DNA from: Paenibacillus sp. S150
GTDB taxonomy: Bacteria; Bacillota; Bacilli; Paenibacillales; Paenibacillaceae
Direction of reading: 5' to 3'
NCBI RefSeq assembly: GCF_019352175.1
Contig: NZ_JACBYI010000034.1
Span: 1 to 64,000, forward strand
DNA: 64,000 nt
In this document: piece after piece, positions 7,704 through 15,553 of the stretch
How the letters are laid out: each line of letters begins with the position of its first letter
How positions within the stretch are numbered: position 1 is the stretch's first letter
Translations under genes and position numbers: made by a program
The notes under the pieces: model-generated
What the model saw: only the letters and a program-made list of their open reading frames with translations
Databases searched by the model: none
What the model was told of the DNA's origin: nothing

Positions 7704-9473
7704 TTGCGCTCCATCCGCAGCAAGCTGATTGCTACGGTGCTGGCCGTCATTGCCGCGCCGACGCTGATCGTGCTGTACAACTACTTCCAAACGTCGGTCC
7801 GGCTGGTGGAGCAGGAAGTATATGCGGCCAATCAGAGCCTGATCGAGCAGGCGGCCATGACGATCAACGATAAAGCCAAACGGATGATTCAGGCCACGTA
7901 TTTGCTGGAGGCGGATATGGCCCAATCGTTCGGCCCGTTCACCTTCAACTGGGATTACGGGAATGCGGAGGCGATGGGAGCGATTTTTCAAATTCAGAAA
8001 AGAATGGGGTACCTGAGGGATATCCTTTTGGATAACAGCGCGTTTATCGGGCTTGCCGATGCCGAAGGCAATGTCGTGACGACGCTGAATAATTTCAACC
8101 GCCAGGCAACCGGCGATATTCTCCGCGAGCCCTGGTTCAAGGCCGGCATCGGGCAAAAGGGTTATCCTTACTGGGAGCGGGCCTACCGGCTGCCCGTGAA
8201 CCTGGGATATACGGAAAACGCGCCGGATAAGGAGTTTATGCTGCTGGCCAGGTCCTTCGCTTTTGAAACCTCCATCCGCAATGCGGGACTGGTGGTAGTT
8301 GGCATCCCTGTAAGCCAGTTTTACGGCATATCCTCTTCCCAGGGACTCCCCGATCATACGGAGCTGCTGGTTCTGGACCAGGACGGAGCGCTGTATGATA
8401 TCTACGGCAAGCAACAGTATTCACTGATGCCGGAGCAGATGGAGGATATCCGGAACCGTCCGTCCGTGATGAAGAAGCTGCCGCTGGACAATGAGATCTA
8501 CCTGATGAATGCGGCTTCTGTGCCGCAGGTGGGCATCTCCATTGTTTCACTGCAGCGGATGCGCGATTTCTCCGCCCAGCTGGATAACTCCCGGACGAAG
8601 TCCATTGCGCTGTTCCTGCTGTTCTTCGGCGTTGGCATCATCATCGTAATCTACATTCTGCTGCGTCTGACGAAGCCGCTCTATGCGCTGGTGCGGTCCA
8701 TGAGCAGAGTCGGCAGCGGCAATTTCAGCACCAAGGTGGAAGTGCGCGGCAGGGATGAGGTGGCGCTGCTGGGCAGCCATTTTAATAAAATGGTGGCGCA
8801 GCTTGAAGAGCTGATCCATCATGTGGCAGAGGAGCAGCGGCATAAGGAGGAGGCCCATTTCCAGGCGCTCCAGGCACAGATTAATCCCCATTTTCTGTTC
8901 AATACGCTCAATTCCATCAAGCTGATGGCCATGCTCTCGGGTACGAACCGCAATGTCAGCGATATGATTACGGCTCTGGGCAAGCTGATGGAATTCTCCA
9001 TGAAGCAGAATACGCTTTTTGTGACGCTGGGGCAGGAACTGGAATATCTGGAGCTGTATATGTCGCTGCAAAAAATCCGCTATCACGACGATATCACCAT
9101 CTCCATTCAGGTCCCGGAGGCGCTGCTGGAATGCACGGTGCTGAAATTTACGCTCCAGCCGCTGGTCGAGAACAGCATTATCCACGGCTCGAAGCTGCCG
9201 CTGCATATCCGGATTGAAGCTGAACGGACGGACCAGTATATACTTATTCATATCAGGGATAACGGACAGGGCATCTCGCAGGAAACCATGCAGGCGATTT
9301 CGGAGCAACTGCTTCAGGATCATGTGAAGACGAGCGGAATCGGGCTGCTGAATGTGGACAGGAGAATCAAAATCCACTTCGGGCAGGAATGCGGCATTCT
9401 GCTGTCCCGGCCCGAAGAAGGCGGGCTTCAGGTGACGGTGCGGATTCCTTATCGGAAGGAGCTTGAAGGATGA
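7704..9473 (+). CDS. YesM-type sensor histidine kinase
   Basis: Second membrane kinase, 589 residues from TTG 7704. It has membrane segments at about 8-26 and 300-320, an extracytoplasmic Cache-like sensor between them, and HAMP to about 375. The His_kinase box QINPHFLFNTLN has His396, and the ATPase domain carries LVENSIIHG and DNGQGIS. The start is uncertain. TTG 7704 is the first canonical codon, but only a crowded GGAAAGG precedes it. A much better AGGGAGGA at 7668-7675 is placed for a non-canonical ATC (7680) or ATA (7683) in the same frame, which would add 7-8 residues. The stop overlaps the next start as ATGA. Confidence 0.92.
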   Translation: MRSIRSKLIATVLAVIAAPTLIVLYNYFQTSVRLVEQEVYAANQSLIEQAAMTINDKAKRMIQATYLLEADMAQSFGPFTFNWDYGNAEAMGAIFQIQKRMGYLRDILLDNSAFIGLADAEGNVVTTLNNFNRQATGDILREPWFKAGIGQKGYPYWERAYRLPVNLGYTENAPDKEFMLLARSFAFETSIRNAGLVVVGIPVSQFYGISSSQGLPDHTELLVLDQDGALYDIYGKQQYSLMPEQMEDIRNRPSVMKKLPLDNEIYLMNAASVPQVGISIVSLQRMRDFSAQLDNSRTKSIALFLLFFGVGIIIVIYILLRLTKPLYALVRSMSRVGSGNFSTKVEVRGRDEVALLGSHFNKMVAQLEELIHHVAEEQRHKEEAHFQALQAQINPHFLFNTLNSIKLMAMLSGTNRNVSDMITALGKLMEFSMKQNTLFVTLGQELEYLELYMSLQKIRYHDDITISIQVPEALLECTVLKFTLQPLVENSIIHGSKLPLHIRIEAERTDQYILIHIRDNGQGISQETMQAISEQLLQDHVKTSGIGLLNVDRRIKIHFGQECGILLSRPEEGGLQVTVRIPYRKELEG

Positions 9474-11104
9474 CAACACGCGTATTGATTGTGGATGATG
9501 AAATACTGGTGCGGGTGGCGCTCAAGACGCTGATTCCCTGGGAGGAGCACGGCTTTGAAATTATCGGCGAAGCCGCGAACGGTGTAGAGGCCCTGGAGCT
9601 GCTGAGCCGCGAAGCCTGCCATATCATTCTGTCCGATATCCGGATGCCGGAGATGAACGGTCTGGATTTCATGAACCATGTCCGGGTAAGATGGCCGGAG
9701 ACGAAGTTTATCATTTTATCCAACCACAATGATTTCGAATATGTGCAGAAAGCGCTGCGGCTGGGGGCGGCGGACTACACGCTGAAGCTGGCCTACACGC
9801 CGGAAGAGCTGCTTGACAAATGCAAACGGCTGCAGCAGTCCTTGCGCAGTGAGCAGCAGGAGCGCTCGGAGAAGAATAAGCTGGATTACAAAATAAAATA
9901 TCTGGAGCGTAAATCCACCGAGCTGACGCTGCTTGATTTGCTGGTGAAGCAAAGGTCCCGGCTGGAGGTGGACCATTTGCACAGAGACGGCATGCTTCCG
10001 CCGTTCGTGCTGGAAGGCTGCCGCGTCATTGTGGCCGCTGTAGACAATTACCAGCAGGTGCTGGAGGAGAACCGCTTCCAAAGCGAGCAACTGCTGATTT
10101 ATACCGTCAGCAATATTTTTGCGGAACTGTTGAAGAAATATGAACAATGCCAACTGGTGGATATGCACAACCGCAAGCTGGTCATCCTGGCCGGCTCCTA
10201 TTCGGAAGATATGCTGGATGAGCTTAAGGCTGCGGGCGGCACCTTTGCCAAGGTGAATGTAAGCTTCGGCGTGTCCAGGGACAGCTTCAGCGCCTATCAA
10301 CTGAATGAAGGCTTCCGGCAGGCGGAGCAGGCGCTTTCCCGGCGGTTCTTTCATGAAGGCCGCCATATCTTGTACCCGCTGGAAGACGATGAGGTTCAGC
10401 CCAAAGTGAGCATTCTGCAGAGCGGGCATTGGAACGGACTGCTGGAAACGGCGGACAGGGATGTGATTCTGGAGGAATTGCGGCTCTGGATTGCCCTGCT
10501 GCAGGAGGAAGAAGGGATGGGAGCCGCCTGGGTCAGGGAGCAGTGGCTTCAATGGCTGCATCTGGTCTGCCTGCAGATGGGACAGCCCGACAATATTCTG
10601 TATGTCATGCCCGAGCATCAGGAAAGGTATCCCTTCGATGTGATTCGCAACGCGGAAACGCTCCGGGAAATCGGCGACTGGTTCTTCGGCTGGCTTCCTG
10701 CCGCCGTAGCCCTGATGGGGCAGAGCAGCCAGCCGGTATACCGTGATGAGGTGAAGGAGATTATCCGCATCATGGAGGAGGAGTATGCTTCTTCACTTAA
10801 GGTATCCGATTTGGCGAAAAGAGCGGGGTTTGCCGAGAATTACCTCAGTGTGATGTTTAAAAAGGAGACAGGCGTAAAAATTGTGGATTATCTGACGCAA
10901 ATCCGCATGCAAAAGGCGAGGGAGCTGCTGCGCAATCCCACATACAAAATCTATGAAATCTCGGAAATGGTCGGCTACGCGGATTCCAATCATTTCAGTA
11001 AGTATTTTAAGAAAATAGAGGGATTATTTCCCCTTGAATACCGCAAAACTATGACCGGCAGAAAGCAGGGCAGCTTGGAAAATCCCTCTAAGACCAAAGA
11101 ATAA
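9470..11104 (+). CDS. YesN-type response regulator, AraC family
   Basis: Cognate regulator of the kinase at 7704, 544 residues. The receiver domain has Asp56 in ILSDIRMP and VDDE at 8-11. A variable middle region follows, and the C-terminal AraC domain has two helix-turn-helix segments (LAKRAGFAENYLSVMFK and VGYADSNHFSKYFKK). It overlaps the kinase stop by 4 bp (ATGA), so the pair is translationally coupled. It is followed after 74 bp by a sugar-binding lipoprotein gene, its probable target. Confidence 0.93.
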   Translation: MTTRVLIVDDEILVRVALKTLIPWEEHGFEIIGEAANGVEALELLSREACHIILSDIRMPEMNGLDFMNHVRVRWPETKFIILSNHNDFEYVQKALRLGAADYTLKLAYTPEELLDKCKRLQQSLRSEQQERSEKNKLDYKIKYLERKSTELTLLDLLVKQRSRLEVDHLHRDGMLPPFVLEGCRVIVAAVDNYQQVLEENRFQSEQLLIYTVSNIFAELLKKYEQCQLVDMHNRKLVILAGSYSEDMLDELKAAGGTFAKVNVSFGVSRDSFSAYQLNEGFRQAEQALSRRFFHEGRHILYPLEDDEVQPKVSILQSGHWNGLLETADRDVILEELRLWIALLQEEEGMGAAWVREQWLQWLHLVCLQMGQPDNILYVMPEHQERYPFDVIRNAETLREIGDWFFGWLPAAVALMGQSSQPVYRDEVKEIIRIMEEEYASSLKVSDLAKRAGFAENYLSVMFKKETGVKIVDYLTQIRMQKARELLRNPTYKIYEISEMVGYADSNHFSKYFKKIEGLFPLEYRKTMTGRKQGSLENPSKTKE

Positions 11105-11178
11105 GCCGTTCGTTATTCGCCGGCGCTTTGTTATAACTAAGTTGTGCTACCGTTCATACAACGAAAGGGGAAATCATA

Positions 11179-12528
11179 ATGAAGCGTGGAGTGAATGTAA
11201 GACTGGCCTCCGTCCTGCTGGCGGGCATGCTGCTTGGCGGCTGCGGAGGCAATAACGGGAATTCGGCGGAGGAGGGCAATGCGCCGCAGAACGCAAATGC
11301 TTCCGGCAATTCGAAAACGGTTACACTCAAATGGTGGGGCGGTGTGCCCGAGGAGAATGGACCGAAGGCGGTGGTAGACCGCTGGAACGCGGAGAACTCT
11401 GATATTCAGGTTGAATATATCCGCTTCGTCAATGATGATCCGGGCAATGTGAAGCTGGAAACGGCGCTCCTGTCCAATACGGATGCTCCCGATTTGTTCG
11501 TGAACTATGCCGATGCCCATCTGGAGCGGCGCATCAAGGCCGGGATGGTCGAGCCGCTGGAGGACCTGATCGCCTCCAGCGGGTTCGATCTGGAGGGAAT
11601 TATCGGCTCGGAGAACGTTACGAAGGTTGACGGCCGAATCTATAACCTTCCCGCCTCCAGGGATGTGAAGTTCGTCGCCTTCAACAAATCCTCTCTGGAG
11701 GCTATCGGAGAAAGTGTGCCGGAGCCGGGCTGGACCTGGGATGAATATGCGGTTCTGGCCGGCAAGCTGACCAAAGACGGGCAGTACGGAGCCTTCTTCA
11801 ATCCCACCTGGGAGCCGATAGCGTTCGATGTGCTTAATGCTGCACAGCCCAGGGATGCTTATTTTGCCGCAGACGGCAGCTCCAACTTCGGCCATGAGGC
11901 ATTCCGCAGGGGGCTTGAGCTGCAAAAGGAGCTGATCGACGGCAAGAATGTGATGCCTTATGCGGAAGGTGTGGCCAACAAGGCCCAGCCCCAGGATGAA
12001 TTGCTGAACGGAAGAGCGGCTTCCACGTATACCTCGGCATATTTTGTCCGTTATATCAAGGATGACGCCGCCTATCCGAACCGCGATTACCAGATTGCCT
12101 TTGCGCCGATGCCGCAATGGACAGCCGGGGGCAACATCAACAATACCAAGCTGAACGACATGACCTCGATCAATGCCAAGAGTCCGAACAAGGAGGCCGC
12201 AATGAAGTTCCTGAGCTGGTTCCTCACGGAAGGCAATACGGAGATGCTGCCCGGCGGACGAATTCCTTCCAGCAAGAAAGCCGATGTCGAGCAGGTGGCG
12301 GAAGCGGTTATGGGCGACCAGGCTCAGTATTTCGACAAGGAATCATTCGTGAAGCTGCTGGATACGCAGTATACGAATGCGGAGATTACCCAAACGGCCG
12401 GCCTGACCGAAATGCGCAAAGCCTTCCTGGAAGAAGCCGAGAAATACTTCATGGACGCTCAGGATCTGGACACCACCGTGCAGGTGATTAAACAACGGGC
12501 CGACGAAGCGATAGCCGCAGCGAAATAG
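11179..12528 (+). CDS. Extracellular sugar-binding lipoprotein (CUT1)
   Basis: A 449-residue binding protein with signal peptide and lipobox LLGGC (cysteine about residue 23), an Asn/Gly/Ser-rich linker, and a mature domain starting VTLKWWGG, typical of family-1 solute-binding proteins. CGAAAGGGGA precedes the ATG. It is followed by a terminator at 12564 and then 1.2 kb of repeats before the two permease genes at 13775 and 14672, which are the likely partners. The binding protein is therefore physically separated from its permeases, which is unusual for this family. Ligand unknown. Confidence 0.92.
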   Translation: MKRGVNVRLASVLLAGMLLGGCGGNNGNSAEEGNAPQNANASGNSKTVTLKWWGGVPEENGPKAVVDRWNAENSDIQVEYIRFVNDDPGNVKLETALLSNTDAPDLFVNYADAHLERRIKAGMVEPLEDLIASSGFDLEGIIGSENVTKVDGRIYNLPASRDVKFVAFNKSSLEAIGESVPEPGWTWDEYAVLAGKLTKDGQYGAFFNPTWEPIAFDVLNAAQPRDAYFAADGSSNFGHEAFRRGLELQKELIDGKNVMPYAEGVANKAQPQDELLNGRAASTYTSAYFVRYIKDDAAYPNRDYQIAFAPMPQWTAGGNINNTKLNDMTSINAKSPNKEAAMKFLSWFLTEGNTEMLPGGRIPSSKKADVEQVAEAVMGDQAQYFDKESFVKLLDTQYTNAEITQTAGLTEMRKAFLEEAEKYFMDAQDLDTTVQVIKQRADEAIAAAK

Positions 12529-12563
12529 GCCTGTTGCACCGCAACTATTCAAATGCTGTTCAT

Positions 12564-12595
12564 GGCCGTTCCCGGCATTTCGGGAGCGGCTTTTT
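12564..12595 (+). terminator. Rho-independent terminator after the binding-protein gene
   Basis: GCCGTTCCCG pairs with CGGGAGCGGC (one wobble) around a 5-nt loop and is followed by TTTTT. It ends transcription of the 7704-12528 group. Confidence 0.85.
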
Positions 12596-12596
12596 G

Positions 12597-12697
12597 AAAA
12601 GATAAGAATTTATATGTTTCACGCTATAAATTAGCCTTATCTTTCCCGCTGAAACGGATACCGTCCTTATAAGGACGGCAAAGCCGTTTCTGCTTGA
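12597..12697 (+). repeat. R1 repeat, copy A
   Basis: About 100 bp with two nested hairpins. The first pairs GATAAGAATTTATA with TATAAATT...CTTATC (about 12601-12643). The second has outer arms GAAACGG/CCGTTTC around the perfect palindrome CCGTCCTTATAAGGACGG (about 12651-12690). Near-identical copies are at 13547-13649 and 61063-61163. A second, truncated 5' end of the same repeat starts at about 12696. Confidence 0.85.
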
Positions 12698-12938
12698 ATA
12701 AGAATTTATCCTGAATTTCGAAAGTAAGTATCCACAAATCATCTAAAAAGCTCTACACCAAGGGATTTCTTGCTAAAAATAGCTTGCACCAAGTGGGTGA
12801 AGGCAAAAGAGGCTTTATCCCTTGTCCTATCTGGATTGGTTCAATTCACTTTAGGTATTCAGGTTAATGTATATGAATTGAACCGGCGAACCTGGAAAAG
12901 CTGAAGGAACGCAAGGAGATTCATAGGGAACGGAAGCG
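12698..12938. other. Intergenic stretch without recognisable gene
   Basis: Begins with a truncated R1 5' end (AATAAGAATTTAT, about 12697-12710). The remainder is A/T-rich with short imperfect repeats (AAAGCTCTACACCAAG / AAATAGCTTGCACCAAG at about 12746-12800). No ribosome binding site with a credible coding frame was seen. Confidence 0.5.
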
Positions 12939-13225
12939 AAGTGTAAAAAGTAACACTAATGGGCTGGAATTCTGGCTTCAACGGGCTTTAGTGGGATTTT
13001 GTACACTTAATAGAGGCCTGCTACCCCCATACGGGGGATTTCAGCCGAATTAGTTGTACTTTTTCCCACTAGGGATGATCCGGAATCCGAATGCGGTGGA
13101 TTAGTTATCCTTTTTACCACTAAAATGGCTGCCCTTTGGATGAATGGTTCAAGTTCATCTTAATGTAGGCGTATTCCTCTGCAAGGGGGAGAAATGGAAC
13201 GATTAGGGAGCCTTTTTCCCGCTAA
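12939..13225. repeat. Box-repeat cluster (five copies)
   Basis: Five copies of the roughly 21-bp box TTAGTTGTACTTTTTCCCAC and variants lie at 12939-12959 (inverted), 12988-13009, 13050-13071, 13101-13122 and 13203-13225. Start-to-start distances are about 49, 62, 51 and 102 bp. The first three boxes and their spacers are the inverted copy of 141-272. It is neither a CRISPR array (irregular spacing, divergent units, mixed orientation) nor coding. Confidence 0.75.
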
Positions 13226-13335
13226 CCCTTGCGAAAAAGCGGCTGGGGGAATATGAAGTGACCGTTTGCACTTGGCTTCCCGCCTGGCTTCAGCAGCCAG
13301 CCTTACACCTGAAATGCAAACAGCTGCGCTGCCCG

Positions 13336-13550
13336 GTCAGGGACGGCGAAGCCGTTTCCATTTAAATAAAAATTTATATGCCTTGCACACTAAATAATCC
13401 TTCTATTTCTCGCTGAATTGCGCGGCAGGAGTGCCTTTGATTTCGCCCGAAGCCGGCTGGACGAGAAAATCAGCGCGAAATGATTCTTTTCCTCCCCACT
13501 GAAATGGCAGCATCCTTATATAGGACGCCGATAGGCGTCTTACTTAAAAG
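13336..13550. repeat. Degenerate R1 fragments
   Basis: A 3' R1 half (GGACGGCGAAGCCGTTTCCA at 13341-13360), a 5' half (AATTTATATG to CTATTTCTCGCTGAA, about 13366-13417) and another 3' half (about 13480-13550, with CTTATATAGGACGCC) follow one another. The region looks like a tandem pile-up of R1 copies, partly decayed. Confidence 0.6.
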
Positions 13551-13649
13551 ATAAGAATTTATTATATGCTTCACGCTATAAATTAGCCTTATCTTTCTCG
13601 CTGAAACGGATACCGGCCTTATCAGGACGGCGAAGCCGTTTCCACTTGC
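13547..13649 (+). repeat. R1 repeat, copy B
   Basis: Full-length copy with the same two-hairpin layout as 12597-12697 and the same orientation. It differs at a few positions, including CCGGCC for CCGTCC in the inner stem and an inserted ATT near the start. It lies about 70 bp upstream of the promoter at 13722. Confidence 0.85.
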
Positions 13650-13721
13650 CGGAGTGGGAGCAATGCCTGAACCGCCGCTTGAGCGGCTGAGAATATCACG
13701 GTATAAGCACAGTTTATGACA

Positions 13722-13750
13722 TTCAGAGTGAAGCGCCCCGACTCTATAAT
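13722..13750 (+). promoter_or_regulatory. Sigma-A promoter of the permease-oxidoreductase operon
   Basis: TTCAGA at 13722-13727, a 17-nt spacer and a perfect TATAAT at 13745-13750. The ribosome binding site AAAGGAG follows and the ATG is at 13775, so the leader is very short. The operon thus has its own promoter downstream of the repeats. Confidence 0.65.
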
Positions 13751-13774
13751 ACAGATATAAAAGGAGTTGAGTGT

Positions 13775-14662
13775 ATGAGCGAAAAAAAGAGGGAGAATAT
13801 TGCCGGTTATTTGTTTATTCTTCCCAACCTGCTGGGCTTTGCCGCCTTCATCCTCTTCCCTATGGTGTTCAGCTTCGTGCTTATTTTTACGGACTGGAAT
13901 TACCTGAAAGGAATGAGCGGCTTCAGCTTTGCCGGCCTTGGCAACATCATTAAGCTTGGGGGAGATCCGGTAGTCTGGAGATCGCTGCTGCATAATGTGG
14001 TGTTCTCTCTGACGAGTGTGCCTCTTGCGCTGGTGATCGGCCTCGTGCTGGCCGTGATATTGAACAAATTCGTGTACCTGAAGACAGCGATCCGCACCAT
14101 GATCTTTCTGCCGTATATGAGCAGCATTGTGGCGATTTCCGTGGTCTGGAGGGTATTGTACAACCCTTCCCAGGGACCGATCAACTCGGCGCTGAAGGCG
14201 CTTGGCGTGGAGAATCCCCCCGGCTGGCTCTCCAGCCCGGATTGGGCGCTGGCGGGGATTATCATCATGACCGTCTGGACGTACATCGGCTATGCGATGA
14301 TTCTGTATATGGCCGGCATCCAGGGGATCTCGAAGGACTTGTACGAAGCGTCGGAAATCGACGGAGCCGGCGGGATGAAAAGCTTTCTGCACATCACCGT
14401 GCCGATGCTGAAGCCGACCACCTTCTTGACTGCGGTCACGCTGATTATCTCCTCTTTTCAGGTATTTGCCTCTGTGCAGGTGATGACAAACGGCGGACCG
14501 ATGCGCTCATCCAGCGTTCTTGCGCTGTATATCTATGAACAGGCCTTCGAGCTGCGGAATATGAGCTACGGGGCAACGGTGTCCTGGCTGCTGTTCCTCT
14601 TTATTTTCATCGTGACTCTGGTGCAGTGGCGCTCGCAGAAAAAATGGCAGGACCAATTCTAG
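13775..14662 (+). CDS. Sugar ABC transporter permease (MalF/UgpA type)
   Basis: A 295-residue inner permease with six membrane segments. The N-terminus ENIAGYLFILPNLLGFAAFI and the EAA loop EASEIDGAGGMKSF place it in the CUT1 family. AAAGGAG precedes the ATG. It forms an operon with the permease at 14672 and the FAD enzyme at 15554, and probably uses the binding protein encoded at 11179. The transport ATPase is not encoded nearby. Confidence 0.93.
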   Translation: MSEKKRENIAGYLFILPNLLGFAAFILFPMVFSFVLIFTDWNYLKGMSGFSFAGLGNIIKLGGDPVVWRSLLHNVVFSLTSVPLALVIGLVLAVILNKFVYLKTAIRTMIFLPYMSSIVAISVVWRVLYNPSQGPINSALKALGVENPPGWLSSPDWALAGIIIMTVWTYIGYAMILYMAGIQGISKDLYEASEIDGAGGMKSFLHITVPMLKPTTFLTAVTLIISSFQVFASVQVMTNGGPMRSSSVLALYIYEQAFELRNMSYGATVSWLLFLFIFIVTLVQWRSQKKWQDQF

Positions 14663-14671
14663 GGAGGAAGG

Positions 14672-15520
14672 GTGAAGCAATTGCACAAGCGCAGTACTTA
14701 CACATTGGCCGTAAAATTACTGATAACAGCCGTATTCCTCCTGATCGGAATTCTGATGCTGCTGCCGTTTATCTGGATGCTCTCGGCATCCTTCAAGAAT
14801 ACCTCGGAGTTGTTCCGGTATCCGATTGAATGGATTCGGGCCAAGCCGAATACCGGAAATTATGAGAAGGTCTGGAGCAGCGCCGTTTCCTTCGGCGTGT
14901 ATTACAAGAACTCGATCAAGATTACTTTTTTCCAGGTGCTGGGCTCGCTGATTACCAGCTCCATGGCCGGTTATGCCTTTGCGAAGCTGCGGTTCCGCGG
15001 CAAGGAGACGATCTTTCTCCTGTATTTGGCGACCATGATCATTCCCGCCCAGGTTTTCTTTGTGCCGCGGTTTATTTTGTTCGACAGCCTGGGCATGGTC
15101 AATACGCATCTGGCGATTATCCTGCCGGGAATGTTCACCGTGCTGGGCACCTTTATCATGCGGCAATTCTTCGGCACGCTGCCCGGTGAGCTGATGGAAG
15201 CGGCCAAGGTGGACGGTGTCGGCCACTGGAGAATGTTCTGGCAGATCTGTCTTCCGCTGACGAAGCCGGCGCTGGTCACCCTGCTGATTCTGACGTTCAC
15301 CTGGCACTGGAATGAATATGAGAATCCGCTTATTCTGCTGCGGGACCGCGATTTGTTCACCATACCGCTCGGACTGACTACGTTTACGGATGAGAACGGT
15401 ACGGATTATCCTTTGATTATGGCGGCTTCCGTGTCGGCGCTGGCGCCGCTTGTGCTCGTGGTTACCATTTTCCAGCGCTGGTTCGTCGAGGGCATTGCCA
15501 GCACGGGGCTAAAAGGTTGA
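14672..15520 (+). CDS. Sugar ABC transporter permease (MalG/UgpE type)
   Basis: A 282-residue partner permease. It has six membrane segments and the EAA loop EAAKVDGVGHWRMFW. A strong AGGGAGGA at 14661-14668 lies very close to the GTG at 14672. A TTG at 14681, three codons on, is the alternative; neither spacing is ideal. It starts 10 bp after the previous gene and ends 33 bp before the oxidoreductase gene. Confidence 0.92.
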   Translation: MKQLHKRSTYTLAVKLLITAVFLLIGILMLLPFIWMLSASFKNTSELFRYPIEWIRAKPNTGNYEKVWSSAVSFGVYYKNSIKITFFQVLGSLITSSMAGYAFAKLRFRGKETIFLLYLATMIIPAQVFFVPRFILFDSLGMVNTHLAIILPGMFTVLGTFIMRQFFGTLPGELMEAAKVDGVGHWRMFWQICLPLTKPALVTLLILTFTWHWNEYENPLILLRDRDLFTIPLGLTTFTDENGTDYPLIMAASVSALAPLVLVVTIFQRWFVEGIASTGLKG

Positions 15521-15553
15521 GGCCTGTACTACAGAGAGGAGAGCGACAGGAAG

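Noticed and set aside
12939..13225. Possible CRISPR array from spaced boxes
   Set aside because: Spacing is irregular (about 49, 62, 51 and 102 bp), units differ and are in both orientations, a spacer block is itself duplicated at 141-272, and no cas gene is present.
12597..13649. Insertion sequence
   Set aside because: No transposase frame, terminal inverted repeats of IS type or target duplications could be identified in the repeat region.
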